A stretch of DNA of 7,532 nt. Source: Aquifex aeolicus (GTDB lineage: Bacteria; Aquificota; Aquificia; Aquificales; Aquificaceae). The stretch lies in contig DQVZ01000254.1 in NCBI GenBank assembly GCA_015661465.1, positions 1 through 7,532 of the forward strand, in the 5' to 3' direction. Shown piece after piece: positions 1-7,532 of this stretch. The notes below the pieces were generated by a model. It saw only the letters and a list, made by a program, of their open reading frames with translations, did not search any database and had not been told where the DNA came from. How positions within the stretch are numbered: position 1 is the stretch's first letter; each line of letters opens with the position of its first letter. Made by a program: the position numbers and the translations under genes.

Positions 1-9
1 CCCTTAGGA
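1..9 (-). other. Nine bases downstream of rpoC with a second in-frame stop
   Basis: After the rpoC stop TAA (10-12) the minus strand reads TCC TAA GGG, so a second in-frame TAA lies one codon later (4-6), giving back-up termination. The segment is too short to show whether a terminator or another gene follows. Confidence 0.8.
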
Positions 10-3000
10 TTAGGGGTTTCCTTCGGGGGTTTGAGGTTTTTCCTCTAAGACTTTTTCTTCTACGGGGATAACTTCTACTTCTCTGTATTCATCAACTCCT
101 GTTCCAGCAGGTATGAGGTTTCCGATAATTACATTCTCTTTAAGACCTCTTAATTCATCTATCTTACCCTCTACGGAGGCATCGGTAAGAACTCTTGTAG
201 TTTCCTGGAATGAAGCAGCGGAAATCCAGCTTCTTGTAGATAGAGCAGCCCTTGTAATACCGACAAGTACCGGTTCTGCTTTGGGGAGTTTTCCTCCTTC
301 TAGTTTAATTCTCTGAATTTCCTCTTCAAGTTCCTCCTTATCTACCTCTTCACCTACAAGGAATCTGCTATCTCCGGGGTCTATAATTCTCACTTTCTTG
401 AGCATTTGCTTAATGATAATTTCAAAGTGTTTGTCGTTAATATCAACGCCTTGGAGTTTGTACACCATTTGAACTTCTTTGAGCAAGAATTTTTCGAGCT
501 CCTCAATTCCCTTGATTCTGAGAATTTCCTCGGGAACGGGTGTTCCGTCTGTAAGCGGGTCACCTGCTTTTACATAATCACCTTCTTTAACTAGGAGGAA
601 TTTTCCTTTTGGAACGAAGTACTCTCTTTGTAGACCAGTTTCGGGATTGTAGACGATAACTTTGAAACCTTTACCTTTAATCCTTACCTGACCATCTATA
701 TCCGCAACCTTTGTTTCGGTAATCTTCTGCCCCTTTCTTATGTATTGCCCGTGTCTTACGAGAATCAACTCATCTCTCTTGATTGAGTATTTTCTGGTTT
801 CACCAGTCTTAGGGTTAAAGATAATTACTTCATCTGCATCTTCGTAAATCTTTACGTAGCCATCTATTTCACTGAGTATTGCGGGATTTTTCGGCCTTCT
901 CGCTTCAAATAGTTCTTCAACCCTTGGCAAACCACCGACGATATCCCTTACCTTCGCAGTTTCCTTGGGAATTCTAGCAAGTATATCACCGGGCTGAACT
1001 TCTAAATCTTTAACTACATAGTACTGGTGCTGTATCGTTGTTTCTTCTGATTCGGAGCATGTCGGACATACTCTCCACTCCAAAGAGAGTTTTTCGGAAG
1101 GAATATTTAGAATAGCATTTACAGGAAGGTCATAGATGTATTCTTGGCCATCCTCGGTGATTACCGCAATTCTGGGAGTGTGAAGCATTGCATCCTTAGG
1201 CCTCATGAAAGATACAACTGTTGCAGTTTTTCCGGTAATTATGTCCCTTTCTTCCCTTACGGTTACGTCCAAGATAATATCTCTGAGTTCTACTTTTCCA
1301 CCTACTTCAGCAATGATATATGTATTGAACGGGTCCCAGTCTGCAAGTTTTGTACCTGCTTTTACTTCATCACCGTCTTCGACAAGAAGTCTTGCACCGT
1401 AAGGTATAGTATGTCTTTCAAGTAATCTCCCTTCTTTATCAACTATACCTATAGCTGCATCTTTTGCTATGTTAATTCTTTCACCCTTTCTGTTTACAAC
1501 GACCTTTATATTGTAGTATTTGACTATTCCATCGCTTTCAACTTTTACGAAGTTTTGAACTTTTTGGGCTGTTGCAGCACCACCTATGTGGAAGGTTCTC
1601 ATTGTAAGTTGAGTTCCGGGTTCTCCTATAGACTGTGCCGCTATTATTCCTACAGCTTCTCCTACGGACACTATCTTTCTCTGGGATAGATCCCACCCAT
1701 AGCACATAGCACATACACCATGCTTAGCTTCACAGGTAAGAGGGGACCTTATCCTTACCTTTTCTATACCAGCTCTTGCTATTTTCTCTGCAAGCTTTTC
1801 ATCTACTACTTCGTTCCTTCGTGCTATTACCTCACCTGTGTAGGGGTCTTTTACATCTTCGGCGAGTACTCTACCAAATATTCTCTCTTTAAGAGAAACC
1901 CTTTCTTCTCCTGCTTCCACAATAGGTTCCATCTCAAAGCCTTTGACTGTTCCACAGTCCTTTTCCGTAATAGTTATGTCCTGGGCAACATCCACCAATC
2001 TTCTTGTAAGGTATCCTGCGAAGGCGGTTTTGAGTGCAGTGTCTGCAAGACCTTTTCTCGCACCGTAGGTAGATATGAAGTATTCAAGGACTGATAATCC
2101 TTCCCTGAAGTTTGAAATTATGGGAGTTTCTATAAACTCTCCTGAATGTTTTGCCATAAGACCTCTCATTCCGGCAAGCTGTCTTATCTGGTCTCTGTTT
2201 CCTCTCGCTCCGGAAATAGCCATCATATATATGGGATTGAACGTTCCGGGGAATTCTTTTCCGTTTTCTAATCTTTTGGATCTCTCAATTTCATCGAACA
2301 TCGCCTTGGAAACTATATTGGTTGCTTCAGACCAAACGTCGATAATTCTGTTGTACCTTTCCTTATTGGTGATGATTCCTTGAACGTATTGGTTCCAAAT
2401 TTCCTCGGTTTTCTTTAATGCATCATTTATTATTTTTTCTTTCGCCTTAGGTACTTGTAGGTCTTCAATACCTATGGAGATGCCCGCCAGTGTTGACCTT
2501 AGGAATCCCAGTTCTTTTACTCTATCAAGAAATTTAACTGTTTCTTCATTTCCTACAGCTATATAAAGTCTGGTTATGAGCTTAGAAAGCCCTTTCTTAT
2601 CAAGTGTTTCATTTACAAAGGGTTGACCTGCTGGCATTATAGAGTTAAACAGAACTCTTCCCGGTGTGGTTTCAATCCATTCGTTGCCTACTTTTACCTT
2701 TATCTTAGCGTGTATATCCACGTATCCGAGGTCAAGAGCTTTTATAACCTCTTCGAAGCTAAAGAAAACTTTTCCTTCACCTTTTCTTCCGGGTATCGGG
2801 TCATGGGTTATGTAATAGATTCCCAAAACCATGTCCTGGGAGGGCATGGTGAGAGGCTTCCCGTGTGCAGGAGATAAAATATTCTGGGTAGAGAGCATGA
2901 GTATGTAGGATTCAAGCTGAGCCTCTATTCCCAGCGGAACGTGAACAGCCATTTGGTCTCCATCAAAATCTGCGTTGAATGGTGGACATACTAAAGGATG

Positions 3001-4737
3001 AAGTTGTATAGCTTTTCCTTCTACAAGAACTGGCTCGAAGGCTTGTATTGATGGCCTGTGCAGTGTAGGAGCTCTGTTAAGCAGTACTGGGTGTTGTTTT
3101 ACAACTTCTTCAAGACATTCCCAGACTTCAGGAGTCTTTTGTTCTACAAGTCTTTTTGCATGTTTAATAGAGGTAGCGTAGCCCTTTTCTTCTAGTCTTC
3201 TGTAAACGAAGGGTTTAAAGAGTTCTAAAGCCATTATTTTGGGAAGACCACATTGGTGCATTTGAAGCTCAGGACCTACAACTATTACAGAACGTCCGGA
3301 GTAATCAACCCTCTTTCCGAGAAGGTTTTGTCTAAATCTTCCCTGTTTACCTTTTAAGTAATCTGCAAGGGATTTGAGAGGCCTTCCATTTTGTTTAACG
3401 GGATTCCCTCTCTTTCCGTTATCTATCAATGCATCAACAGCTTCTTGGAGCATTCTCTTTTCGTTTCTGATAATTATGTCCGGAGCATTGAGTTCTATCA
3501 GTCTTTTTAATCTATTATTTCTGTTTATAACTCTTCTGTAGAGGTCATTTAGGTCTGAAGTGGCAAATCTTCCACCGTCGAGAGCTACCAAGGGTCTAAG
3601 TTCAGGAGGAAGAACGGGGAGTACTTCCAAAATCATCCACTCGGGTCTATTTCCGCTCTTTTTAAATCCTTCTACTAATTGAAGTGTTCTTAAAGCTTTT
3701 CTTATTCTCGCTTCGGAAACTTCTCTGAGAACTGTAGTTCTTATATCCTCTTTAATTTTTTCAAATATAGGAATGTCTCTCTTGTGTTCTCTTACTCTTT
3801 CATAGTAGGTTTTTATAGCTTCTCTTCCGGTGAGACACGAGTCTCCGCAATCCTCTACGTGTATCTCTCCTGTATCTACGTTGAGATAAAGCTCTTCATT
3901 AAGAACTCTGTGGATTGCTTGTTCTAAGGAAAGGCCATAATTTTCGAGACCTTTTATTTCAACACCATACGTTCTGAAGTCGTCAGCTATTACTTTTATA
4001 ATTTTCTGATATAGGTTCTTATACTTTTCTCCCAACTCCTTTCCTAGTTCTTCGAAACCTATACTGTAAGGTTTTACTATTTCTTTGAGTTTACGCGAAT
4101 AAGCTTCTAAGTCCAGTTTGGAGAGGACTTCTTTAAGTATTTCCGCTCCCATTCCGTATTCGTATCTTTCGTCTATGGTGAATGCGTATTTTTCTTCAAA
4201 CTCTTCCTCATTTACTACGTGAAGCTTTACCCACTTGGTGGATATACCATCGTTTAATGGAATTGTTGTTTCATCCTTTTCAAACTTTTCCTCCTCTTCA
4301 TCATTTGGATACTCTATGACCAAATAGGATTCAAAGTAAGCTACTCTTTCAACATCACGGGATGTTAAGTTAAGTAGGGTTCCTATCTTAGAGGGAGTAC
4401 TTTTCAAAAACCATATATGAACTACCGGAGCGGCAAGTTCTATATGTCCGAATCTTTGCCTTCTTACGTAAGAAGTTGTAACTTCCACTCCACATTTTTC
4501 ACAAATTTTTCCTTCGTATCTCTTTCCTCTATATTTTCCGCAAAGACATTCGTAATCTTTTATAGGTCCAAAAATCTTCGCACAGAATAAGCCATCTTTT
4601 TCGGGCTTAAGGGTTCTGTAGTTTAAAGTTTCAGGTCTTTTTACTTCACCGTGAGACCAGCTTCTGATATCTTCAGGCGAAGCTAACATTAATTTAATTT
4701 TTGAGAAAGGGAAAATACCCCTTCCTTTCTCACTCAT
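10..4737 (-). CDS. rpoC: DNA-directed RNA polymerase subunit beta' (complete)
   Basis: This is the largest subunit of the bacterial RNA polymerase core. It carries the catalytic Mg2+ and forms the clamp, bridge helix, trigger loop and jaw; it acts in the cytoplasm with beta, alpha dimer, omega and sigma. Visible in order (residues): N-terminal zinc ribbon C64, C66, C79, C82; clamp with a lineage-specific insert about 145-335; lid about 378-391; sigma-binding coiled coil about 392-440; switch 2 near 463-485; NRAPTLHR at 554-561; NADFDGD at 588-594 with catalytic D590, D592, D594; bridge helix about 883-918; second zinc site C928, C1002, C1009, C1012; trigger loop around M1046 and H1050; SI3-like insert about 1057-1248; duplicated jaw module 1288-1397; conserved C-terminal part ending LIPAGTG (1541-1547) plus a short acidic tail. 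At 1575 aa it is longer than the E. coli protein (about 1400) but matches the size remembered for Aquifex. The ATG start is supported by a strong ribosome site and by the family N-terminus. It overlaps rpoB by 4 bases. No frameshift or missing key residue was seen. Confidence 0.99.
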   Translation of the reverse strand: MSEKGRGIFPFSKIKLMLASPEDIRSWSHGEVKRPETLNYRTLKPEKDGLFCAKIFGPIKDYECLCGKYRGKRYEGKICEKCGVEVTTSYVRRQRFGHIELAAPVVHIWFLKSTPSKIGTLLNLTSRDVERVAYFESYLVIEYPNDEEEEKFEKDETTIPLNDGISTKWVKLHVVNEEEFEEKYAFTIDERYEYGMGAEILKEVLSKLDLEAYSRKLKEIVKPYSIGFEELGKELGEKYKNLYQKIIKVIADDFRTYGVEIKGLENYGLSLEQAIHRVLNEELYLNVDTGEIHVEDCGDSCLTGREAIKTYYERVREHKRDIPIFEKIKEDIRTTVLREVSEARIRKALRTLQLVEGFKKSGNRPEWMILEVLPVLPPELRPLVALDGGRFATSDLNDLYRRVINRNNRLKRLIELNAPDIIIRNEKRMLQEAVDALIDNGKRGNPVKQNGRPLKSLADYLKGKQGRFRQNLLGKRVDYSGRSVIVVGPELQMHQCGLPKIMALELFKPFVYRRLEEKGYATSIKHAKRLVEQKTPEVWECLEEVVKQHPVLLNRAPTLHRPSIQAFEPVLVEGKAIQLHPLVCPPFNADFDGDQMAVHVPLGIEAQLESYILMLSTQNILSPAHGKPLTMPSQDMVLGIYYITHDPIPGRKGEGKVFFSFEEVIKALDLGYVDIHAKIKVKVGNEWIETTPGRVLFNSIMPAGQPFVNETLDKKGLSKLITRLYIAVGNEETVKFLDRVKELGFLRSTLAGISIGIEDLQVPKAKEKIINDALKKTEEIWNQYVQGIITNKERYNRIIDVWSEATNIVSKAMFDEIERSKRLENGKEFPGTFNPIYMMAISGARGNRDQIRQLAGMRGLMAKHSGEFIETPIISNFREGLSVLEYFISTYGARKGLADTALKTAFAGYLTRRLVDVAQDITITEKDCGTVKGFEMEPIVEAGEERVSLKERIFGRVLAEDVKDPYTGEVIARRNEVVDEKLAEKIARAGIEKVRIRSPLTCEAKHGVCAMCYGWDLSQRKIVSVGEAVGIIAAQSIGEPGTQLTMRTFHIGGAATAQKVQNFVKVESDGIVKYYNIKVVVNRKGERINIAKDAAIGIVDKEGRLLERHTIPYGARLLVEDGDEVKAGTKLADWDPFNTYIIAEVGGKVELRDIILDVTVREERDIITGKTATVVSFMRPKDAMLHTPRIAVITEDGQEYIYDLPVNAILNIPSEKLSLEWRVCPTCSESEETTIQHQYYVVKDLEVQPGDILARIPKETAKVRDIVGGLPRVEELFEARRPKNPAILSEIDGYVKIYEDADEVIIFNPKTGETRKYSIKRDELILVRHGQYIRKGQKITETKVADIDGQVRIKGKGFKVIVYNPETGLQREYFVPKGKFLLVKEGDYVKAGDPLTDGTPVPEEILRIKGIEELEKFLLKEVQMVYKLQGVDINDKHFEIIIKQMLKKVRIIDPGDSRFLVGEEVDKEELEEEIQRIKLEGGKLPKAEPVLVGITRAALSTRSWISAASFQETTRVLTDASVEGKIDELRGLKENVIIGNLIPAGTGVDEYREVEVIPVEEKVLEEKPQTPEGNP
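547..708 (-). repeat. beta' jaw module, copy 2 of a tandem protein repeat
   Basis: Residues 1344-1397 (54 aa) begin [10 protein letters not shown] and end KAGDPLTD, separated from copy 1 by two residues. This copy leads directly into the conserved block EEILRIKG (1403-1410), so it occupies the C-terminal junction of the single jaw module in other bacteria. Shared positions include IDG, V-x-I, NP-x-TG, LV, G-x-Y and a late G and T. Confidence 0.85.
715..876 (-). repeat. beta' jaw module, copy 1 of a tandem protein repeat
   Basis: Residues 1288-1341 (54 aa) begin [10 protein letters not shown] and end RKGQKITE. They align without gaps to the next 54-residue unit with 19 identities. The block resembles the single sandwich-barrel hybrid motif found in the jaw of E. 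coli and Thermus beta' after the PAIL motif. Confidence 0.85.
994..1569 (-). other. SI3-like insert within the beta' trigger loop
   Basis: Between the trigger-loop first half ([10 protein letters not shown], 1044-1053) and its return (from about [12 protein letters not shown], 1254-1265) lie some 190 residues. E. coli has an insert at the same place (SI3), which modulates pausing and catalysis; related sequence is visible here, for example IPYGA near 1111 and ADWDP near 1132. The interval from the trigger His to GGLPR is about 18 residues longer than in E. coli. The extra part appears to be around 1215-1245 and includes CPTC (C1224, C1227). Thermus and Bacillus polymerases lack this insert. 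Confidence 0.85.
1702..1956 (-). other. beta' second zinc site (C928, C1002, C1009, C1012)
   Basis: The four Cys have the spacing of E. coli C814, C888, C895 and C898 with a constant offset of 114 residues. C1002, C1009 and C1012 lie in [14 protein letters not shown]. The site stabilises the region next to the trigger loop and is structural. Confidence 0.95.
1984..2091 (-). other. beta' bridge helix
   Basis: Residues about 883-918, including F887, the block [13 protein letters not shown] (893-905) and RRLVD (912-916), align with the E. coli bridge helix around 769-804 without gaps. It spans the main channel and bends during translocation. Conservation is essentially complete over the catalytic face. 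Confidence 0.93.
2956..2976 (-). other. RNA polymerase catalytic Mg2+ loop NADFDGD
   Basis: The minus strand encodes NADFDGD, beta' residues 588-594. D590, D592 and D594 hold the catalytic magnesium for nucleotide addition and correspond to E. coli D460, D462 and D464. The motif is intact. Confidence 0.99.
3733..4305 (-). other. Lineage-specific insert region in the beta' clamp
   Basis: This covers beta' residues about 145-335. The flanks align with E. coli beta' ([11 protein letters not shown] before, GNRPEWMIL after), but the interval is about 137 residues longer here: some 23 extra around 145-175 and most of the rest around 225-335. It is rich in Glu, Lys and Tyr, looks mostly helical, and carries C297 and C301 in CGDSC. 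Other phyla, notably Thermus, have large inserts at about this place, built from sandwich-barrel hybrid motifs; this one does not obviously read like that fold. Boundaries are approximate, from alignment by eye against remembered sequence. Confidence 0.75.
4492..4548 (-). other. beta' N-terminal zinc ribbon (C64, C66, C79, C82)
   Basis: The segment has the spacing C-x-C-x12-C-x2-C, the same as the E. coli beta' zinc site C70, C72, C85, C88. It contacts upstream DNA and the emerging RNA in the elongation complex. All four ligands are present. Confidence 0.95.
4734..4737 (-). other. ATGA start/stop overlap between rpoB and rpoC
   Basis: The rpoB stop codon TGA (4734-4736) and the rpoC start ATG (4735-4737) share bases in an ATGA tetranucleotide, placing rpoC in the -1 frame relative to rpoB. 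This arrangement is typical of termination-reinitiation coupling. Many bacteria have a spacer between these genes, and Helicobacter has them fused, so this is an intermediate layout. Confidence 0.97.
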
Positions 4738-7532
4738 TTTTCTTCCTCCTCTTTAATTTCAACTTCATCACAAGGCTTTTCTTCACCATTCATACACTTG
4801 ACGTTTAGACCGAGTGCTTTTAGTTCTCTTACGAGAACCTTGAAGGATTCAGGTATGCCCGGTGTGTAAGTATATTTACCTTTAACTATTGCTTCGTAAA
4901 CTTTTGATCTCCCTTCTACGTCGTCTGACTTAACGGTAAGCATTTCCTGAAGTGTGTACGCAGCTCCGTGGGCTTCCAGAGCCCACACTTCCATTTCTCC
5001 GAGTCTTTGACCACCAAACTGAGCTCTTCCTCCAAGAGGTTGCTGGGTAACAAGGGAGTAAGGACCTGTAGACCTGGCGTGTATCTTGTCGTCTACCATG
5101 TGTATGAGCTTGAGCATGTGCATGTATCCAACGGTTACTTCGAAGTCGAAAGGTTCACCTGTTCTTCCGTCGTAGAGAATAGTCTTACCGCTTTCAGGTA
5201 GACCTGCCTTTCTAAGAAGTTCTTTTATAGCACTTTCATCTGCACCTTCGAAAGCAGGAGTGGCCATCGGAATTCCCCTATCGGCATAGTCTCTTACAAC
5301 AGACCAGAATTCCTCATCGGAAAGGGAATTCAGGAATTCTTCTATAAACTTGGCATTTTCTCCGTCCCTATCTCCTATTGCGTATACTTCTTTGAGGTAT
5401 TTGGTAATTGCCTTTCTATCAAGGCCTCTATCTATCATTTCTCCTATCTTCTTTCCGAGTTCTTTAGCCGCCCATCCTAGGTGGGTTTCAAGAATTTGAC
5501 CGACATTCATCCTTGAAGGAACACCCAAGGGGTTTAGAACTATATCCACAGGTGTTCCGTCCGGTAAGAAAGGCATATCCTCTACGGGAAGAACTACGGA
5601 TATGACGCCCTTGTTTCCGTGCCTTCCCGCCATTTTGTCTCCAACTTTGATTTTTCTCTTGTTAGCGATGAATACCTTTACAAGTGTAATTACTCCGGGG
5701 GGAAGGTCTCTTCTTTTGAGGAGAGTTTCTTTCTTTTCTTCGTAAACCTTGTTAAGCATATCTATCTGTATCTTTGAACGTTCTGATATCTCCCTAATCT
5801 TCCTTATAAGCTCTTCATCTTCAAAGAAATTTTCAGGTTTAGCCAGTATAAAGTTGATGAAGTCATCTAGAATCTCCTCTGTGATCTCCGTGCCTTTCTC
5901 TAAACTTTTTCTTCCTACCTTTACATTTTTCTCTATCTTTTTACCTAAAATTAAACCCTTGAGAACTTTATCCCTTCCAGTTATTATAAGGTTCTTCTTC
6001 TTTTCTAGCTCCTGCTCGAGACTTTCAATCTCTTCTCTTTCAACCTTTTGAGACAAGAGGTCTTTTTTATTGCCTGTTCCTTTTCTGGTGAATACCTGAA
6101 CATCTATAACTATTCCTTCGACTCCAGGAGGACATCTTAGTGAAGCGTCTTTAACATCTCTGGTTTTCTCACCAAAAATAGCTTGAAGCAACTTTTCCTC
6201 AGGGGTAAGTTTGGTTTCTCCTTTCGGAGTTACCTTTCCTACCAAAATATCACCGGGTTTTACGTATGTACCTACCTTTACAATTCCATGCTCGTCCAGG
6301 TGTGCAAGTGCTTTTTCTGGAACTCCGGGAATTTGTCTCGTTATTTCCTCGTCTCCTACTTTTGTTTCCCTCGCTTCGGCCTCAAGTTCTTCTATATGTA
6401 TAGATGTGTAAACATCTTCTTTTACTAATCTCTCAGATATAACTATAGCATCCTCGAAGTTATAACCTCTCCAAGGCATGAAAGCGACTAAAACGTCCTT
6501 TCCTAAAGCGAGTTCTCCTCTGTCAGTGGAATGCCCATCCGCTATAATCTGTCCCTTTTCAACCTTTTCTCCTTTTCTTACTATAGGCCTTTGATTTATG
6601 CAGGTCTTTTGATTCGTTCTCTGAAACTTTCTGAGTTCATAAATATCTATACCTATATCCAGCGGGTCGTCTAAATTTATTTCCTCCGGATTTACTCTGA
6701 TAATTATTCTGGAACTGTCTACTTCCTCTACTACTCCCCCTCTTTTTGCTACTACCACGGCATGTGAATCTCTAGCTATCTTTTTCTCCATTCCCGTTCC
6801 TACAAGGGGAGCCTGTGTGAATATGAGAGGAACTGCCTGTCTTTGCATGTTTGAACCCATCAGAGCTCTGTTCGCGTCGTCGTGTTCAAGGAATGGTATT
6901 AGGGATGAAGAAGGTGATATTACTTGTCTTGGAGATATGTCTATATAGTCCACCTGTTCGGGTTTTACTAGCCTTATATCATTTTTATGTCTTGCTAACA
7001 CAAATTCCGCTTGTAGCTTTCCTTCCTTATCAATAGGTGTGCTTTGAGCGATTACGTAGTTTTCCTCTTCATACGCAGCAAGCCATTCTATTTTATCCGT
7101 TACCTTTCCCTTTTCAACTTTCCTGTAAGGAGTTATTAAGAATCCGTATTCATTTACCCTCGCATAAACAGTGGGAGAAGTAACAAGACCTATATTTTGT
7201 CCTTCCGGAGTTTCTATCGGACATATTCTTCCGTAGTGGGAAGGGTGAACGTCTCTGATTTCAAACTTAGCACTTTCCCTGGTAAGTCCTCCGGGACCCA
7301 GAGCCGAAAGTCTTCTTTTATGGGTAAGTTCGGAAAGTGGGTTGGTGTTATCAAGGTATTGAGATAACTGCCCGGTTTTGAGAAAATCTACAACAGCATT
7401 TGTAACATATCTCGGATTTATAAAATCTTGAGGTTTAAGGTCTGGTTGTTCGGGATTGATAACAGCCGAACGGTCCCTGAAAACTTTTTCCATTTTGGCT
7501 ATTCCGAGTCTTGCTTGATTTTCAAGGAGTTC
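4734..7532 (-). CDS. rpoB: DNA-directed RNA polymerase subunit beta (5' end outside window)
   Basis: This is the second largest RNA polymerase core subunit, partner of beta' in the catalytic centre and target of rifampicin. Only the last 932 codons are visible; the frame is open to the window edge. The Met codon at 7491-7493 is internal, because the 13 codons before it ([13 protein letters not shown]) match the conserved family sequence ahead of the rifampicin region. Numbering from that Met: rifampicin region 39-65; IETPEG at 93-98; active-site E347 and D348 in YNFED; flap and flap-tip helix around 424-441; charged coiled-coil insert about 474-597; catalytic K620 and K628 in [12 protein letters not shown]; the conserved beta' interface with [11 protein letters not shown] (812-822), [14 protein letters not shown] block at 831-840 and LTVKSDD (852-858); then a tail after residue 898 with C900, C908 and EEEEK at the end. 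Aligned to E. coli, the Met corresponds to about residue 469, so roughly a third of the protein is missing. No internal stop or frameshift was seen. Confidence 0.99.
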   Translation of the reverse strand, partial: ELLENQARLGIAKMEKVFRDRSAVINPEQPDLKPQDFINPRYVTNAVVDFLKTGQLSQYLDNTNPLSELTHKRRLSALGPGGLTRESAKFEIRDVHPSHYGRICPIETPEGQNIGLVTSPTVYARVNEYGFLITPYRKVEKGKVTDKIEWLAAYEEENYVIAQSTPIDKEGKLQAEFVLARHKNDIRLVKPEQVDYIDISPRQVISPSSSLIPFLEHDDANRALMGSNMQRQAVPLIFTQAPLVGTGMEKKIARDSHAVVVAKRGGVVEEVDSSRIIIRVNPEEINLDDPLDIGIDIYELRKFQRTNQKTCINQRPIVRKGEKVEKGQIIADGHSTDRGELALGKDVLVAFMPWRGYNFEDAIVISERLVKEDVYTSIHIEELEAEARETKVGDEEITRQIPGVPEKALAHLDEHGIVKVGTYVKPGDILVGKVTPKGETKLTPEEKLLQAIFGEKTRDVKDASLRCPPGVEGIVIDVQVFTRKGTGNKKDLLSQKVEREEIESLEQELEKKKNLIITGRDKVLKGLILGKKIEKNVKVGRKSLEKGTEITEEILDDFINFILAKPENFFEDEELIRKIREISERSKIQIDMLNKVYEEKKETLLKRRDLPPGVITLVKVFIANKRKIKVGDKMAGRHGNKGVISVVLPVEDMPFLPDGTPVDIVLNPLGVPSRMNVGQILETHLGWAAKELGKKIGEMIDRGLDRKAITKYLKEVYAIGDRDGENAKFIEEFLNSLSDEEFWSVVRDYADRGIPMATPAFEGADESAIKELLRKAGLPESGKTILYDGRTGEPFDFEVTVGYMHMLKLIHMVDDKIHARSTGPYSLVTQQPLGGRAQFGGQRLGEMEVWALEAHGAAYTLQEMLTVKSDDVEGRSKVYEAIVKGKYTYTPGIPESFKVLVRELKALGLNVKCMNGEEKPCDEVEIKEEEEK
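4745..4750 (-). promoter_or_regulatory. Shine-Dalgarno site of rpoC inside rpoB
   Basis: The minus strand reads AGGAGG, followed by 7 bases (AAGAAAA) and the rpoC ATG. The spacing is near ideal. The site lies fully inside the last rpoB codons, where GAG GAG GAA GAA AAA encode the acidic end of beta. It decides the rpoC start and, with the overlap, implies that ribosomes finishing beta can restart on beta'. The coupling is inference; the motif and spacing are seen directly. Confidence 0.9.
5610..5636 (-). other. beta active-centre lysines
   Basis: The block KMAGRHGNK holds two Lys eight residues apart, corresponding to E. coli beta K1065 and K1073, which contact the RNA 3' end and the incoming nucleotide. 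Both are present. Confidence 0.95.
5703..6074 (-). other. Coiled-coil insert in beta (SI2-like position)
   Basis: Residues about 474-597 from the Met at 7493 lie between the flap (DVQVFTRKG) and the catalytic block [12 protein letters not shown]. They are dense in Glu and Lys with heptad-like hydrophobic spacing ([16 protein letters not shown]; then a middle patch; then [20 protein letters not shown]), which suggests a helical hairpin. E. coli has an insert of about 100 residues at this place (SI2, also called beta i9), and this one is similar or slightly longer. Edges are approximate. Confidence 0.8.
7299..7379 (-). other. beta rifampicin-binding region
   Basis: This corresponds to E. coli beta 507-533. 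The main drug contacts Q513, D516, H526, R529 and S531 (E. coli numbering) are all kept. Differences from E. coli are mild: F514Y, M515L, Q517N, N518T, I524L, I530L. It lines the RNA exit path upstream of the active site. Confidence 0.93.

Noticed and set aside
1..12. Terminator after rpoC
   Set aside because: Only nine bases follow the stop codon, with no room for a hairpin; nothing can be said from this window.
113..1425. Short plus-strand open frames opposite the end of rpoC
   Set aside because: They are out of phase with each other, overlap one another, and lie opposite conserved beta' codons, so they are shadows.
1720..2383. Plus-strand open frames of 102-124 codons opposite rpoC
   Set aside because: They lie antisense to the highly conserved bridge-helix and zinc-site region, have odd Cys/Phe/Ser-rich composition typical of reverse-frame translations, and resemble no family I know.
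5749..6428. Plus-strand open frames rich in Ser, Phe and Leu opposite rpoB
   Set aside because: They are antisense to Lys/Glu-rich coding sequence, which always yields Phe/Leu/Ser-rich mirror frames; the apparent membrane-like composition is an artefact.
7491..7493. ATG that could be taken as the rpoB start
   Set aside because: The frame is open upstream to the window edge and the 13 preceding codons match the conserved beta sequence ([13 protein letters not shown]), so this Met is internal.
1..7532. Mobile element, CRISPR array, tRNA or rRNA, phage or defence genes
   Set aside because: Every base except the last nine is in one of two intact housekeeping genes; no direct DNA repeats, terminal inverted repeats or RNA gene signatures were noticed.

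Overview
The window is an ordinary, gene-dense housekeeping segment. It is entirely occupied, on the minus strand, by the rpoB-rpoC pair that encodes the two large (beta and beta') subunits of bacterial RNA polymerase. Reading along the minus strand, rpoB enters from the right edge already in progress (7532 to 4734; the first third of the gene lies outside). Its last four bases overlap the rpoC start (ATGA), and rpoC is complete (4737 to 10, 1575 codons). Only 9 bases lie beyond the rpoC stop, and only those are non-coding. All plus-strand open frames are shadows of these two genes.

The organism looks like a member of the Aquificales, very probably Aquifex or a close relative. Both proteins read like the Aquifex aeolicus subunits as I remember them (beta' about 1574 aa with the same unusual inserts), but with scattered substitutions, so the species is not settled. 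Composition fits a hyperthermophile: many Glu, Lys, Ile, Val and Arg, little Gln, at a moderate GC content (about 40% by eye).

The two genes work together: beta and beta' form the crab-claw catalytic core. All the key catalytic and structural residues I checked are present. In beta' these are both zinc-binding Cys sets, the triple-Asp magnesium loop, the bridge helix and the trigger loop. In beta they are the rifampicin pocket, the paired Lys of the active centre, the Glu-Asp pair and the flap. The 4-base overlap, with a strong Shine-Dalgarno sequence inside the last rpoB codons, suggests translational coupling for near-equal subunit output.

I did not find a new biological system. What deserves a second look is the lineage-specific architecture of the polymerase: a tandem duplicated jaw module in beta', an SI3-like trigger-loop insert carrying an isolated Cys pair, a long insert in the beta' clamp, a coiled-coil insert in beta, a short Cys/Glu tail on beta, and an A5 run at the overlap where a -1 slip would fuse the two subunits.
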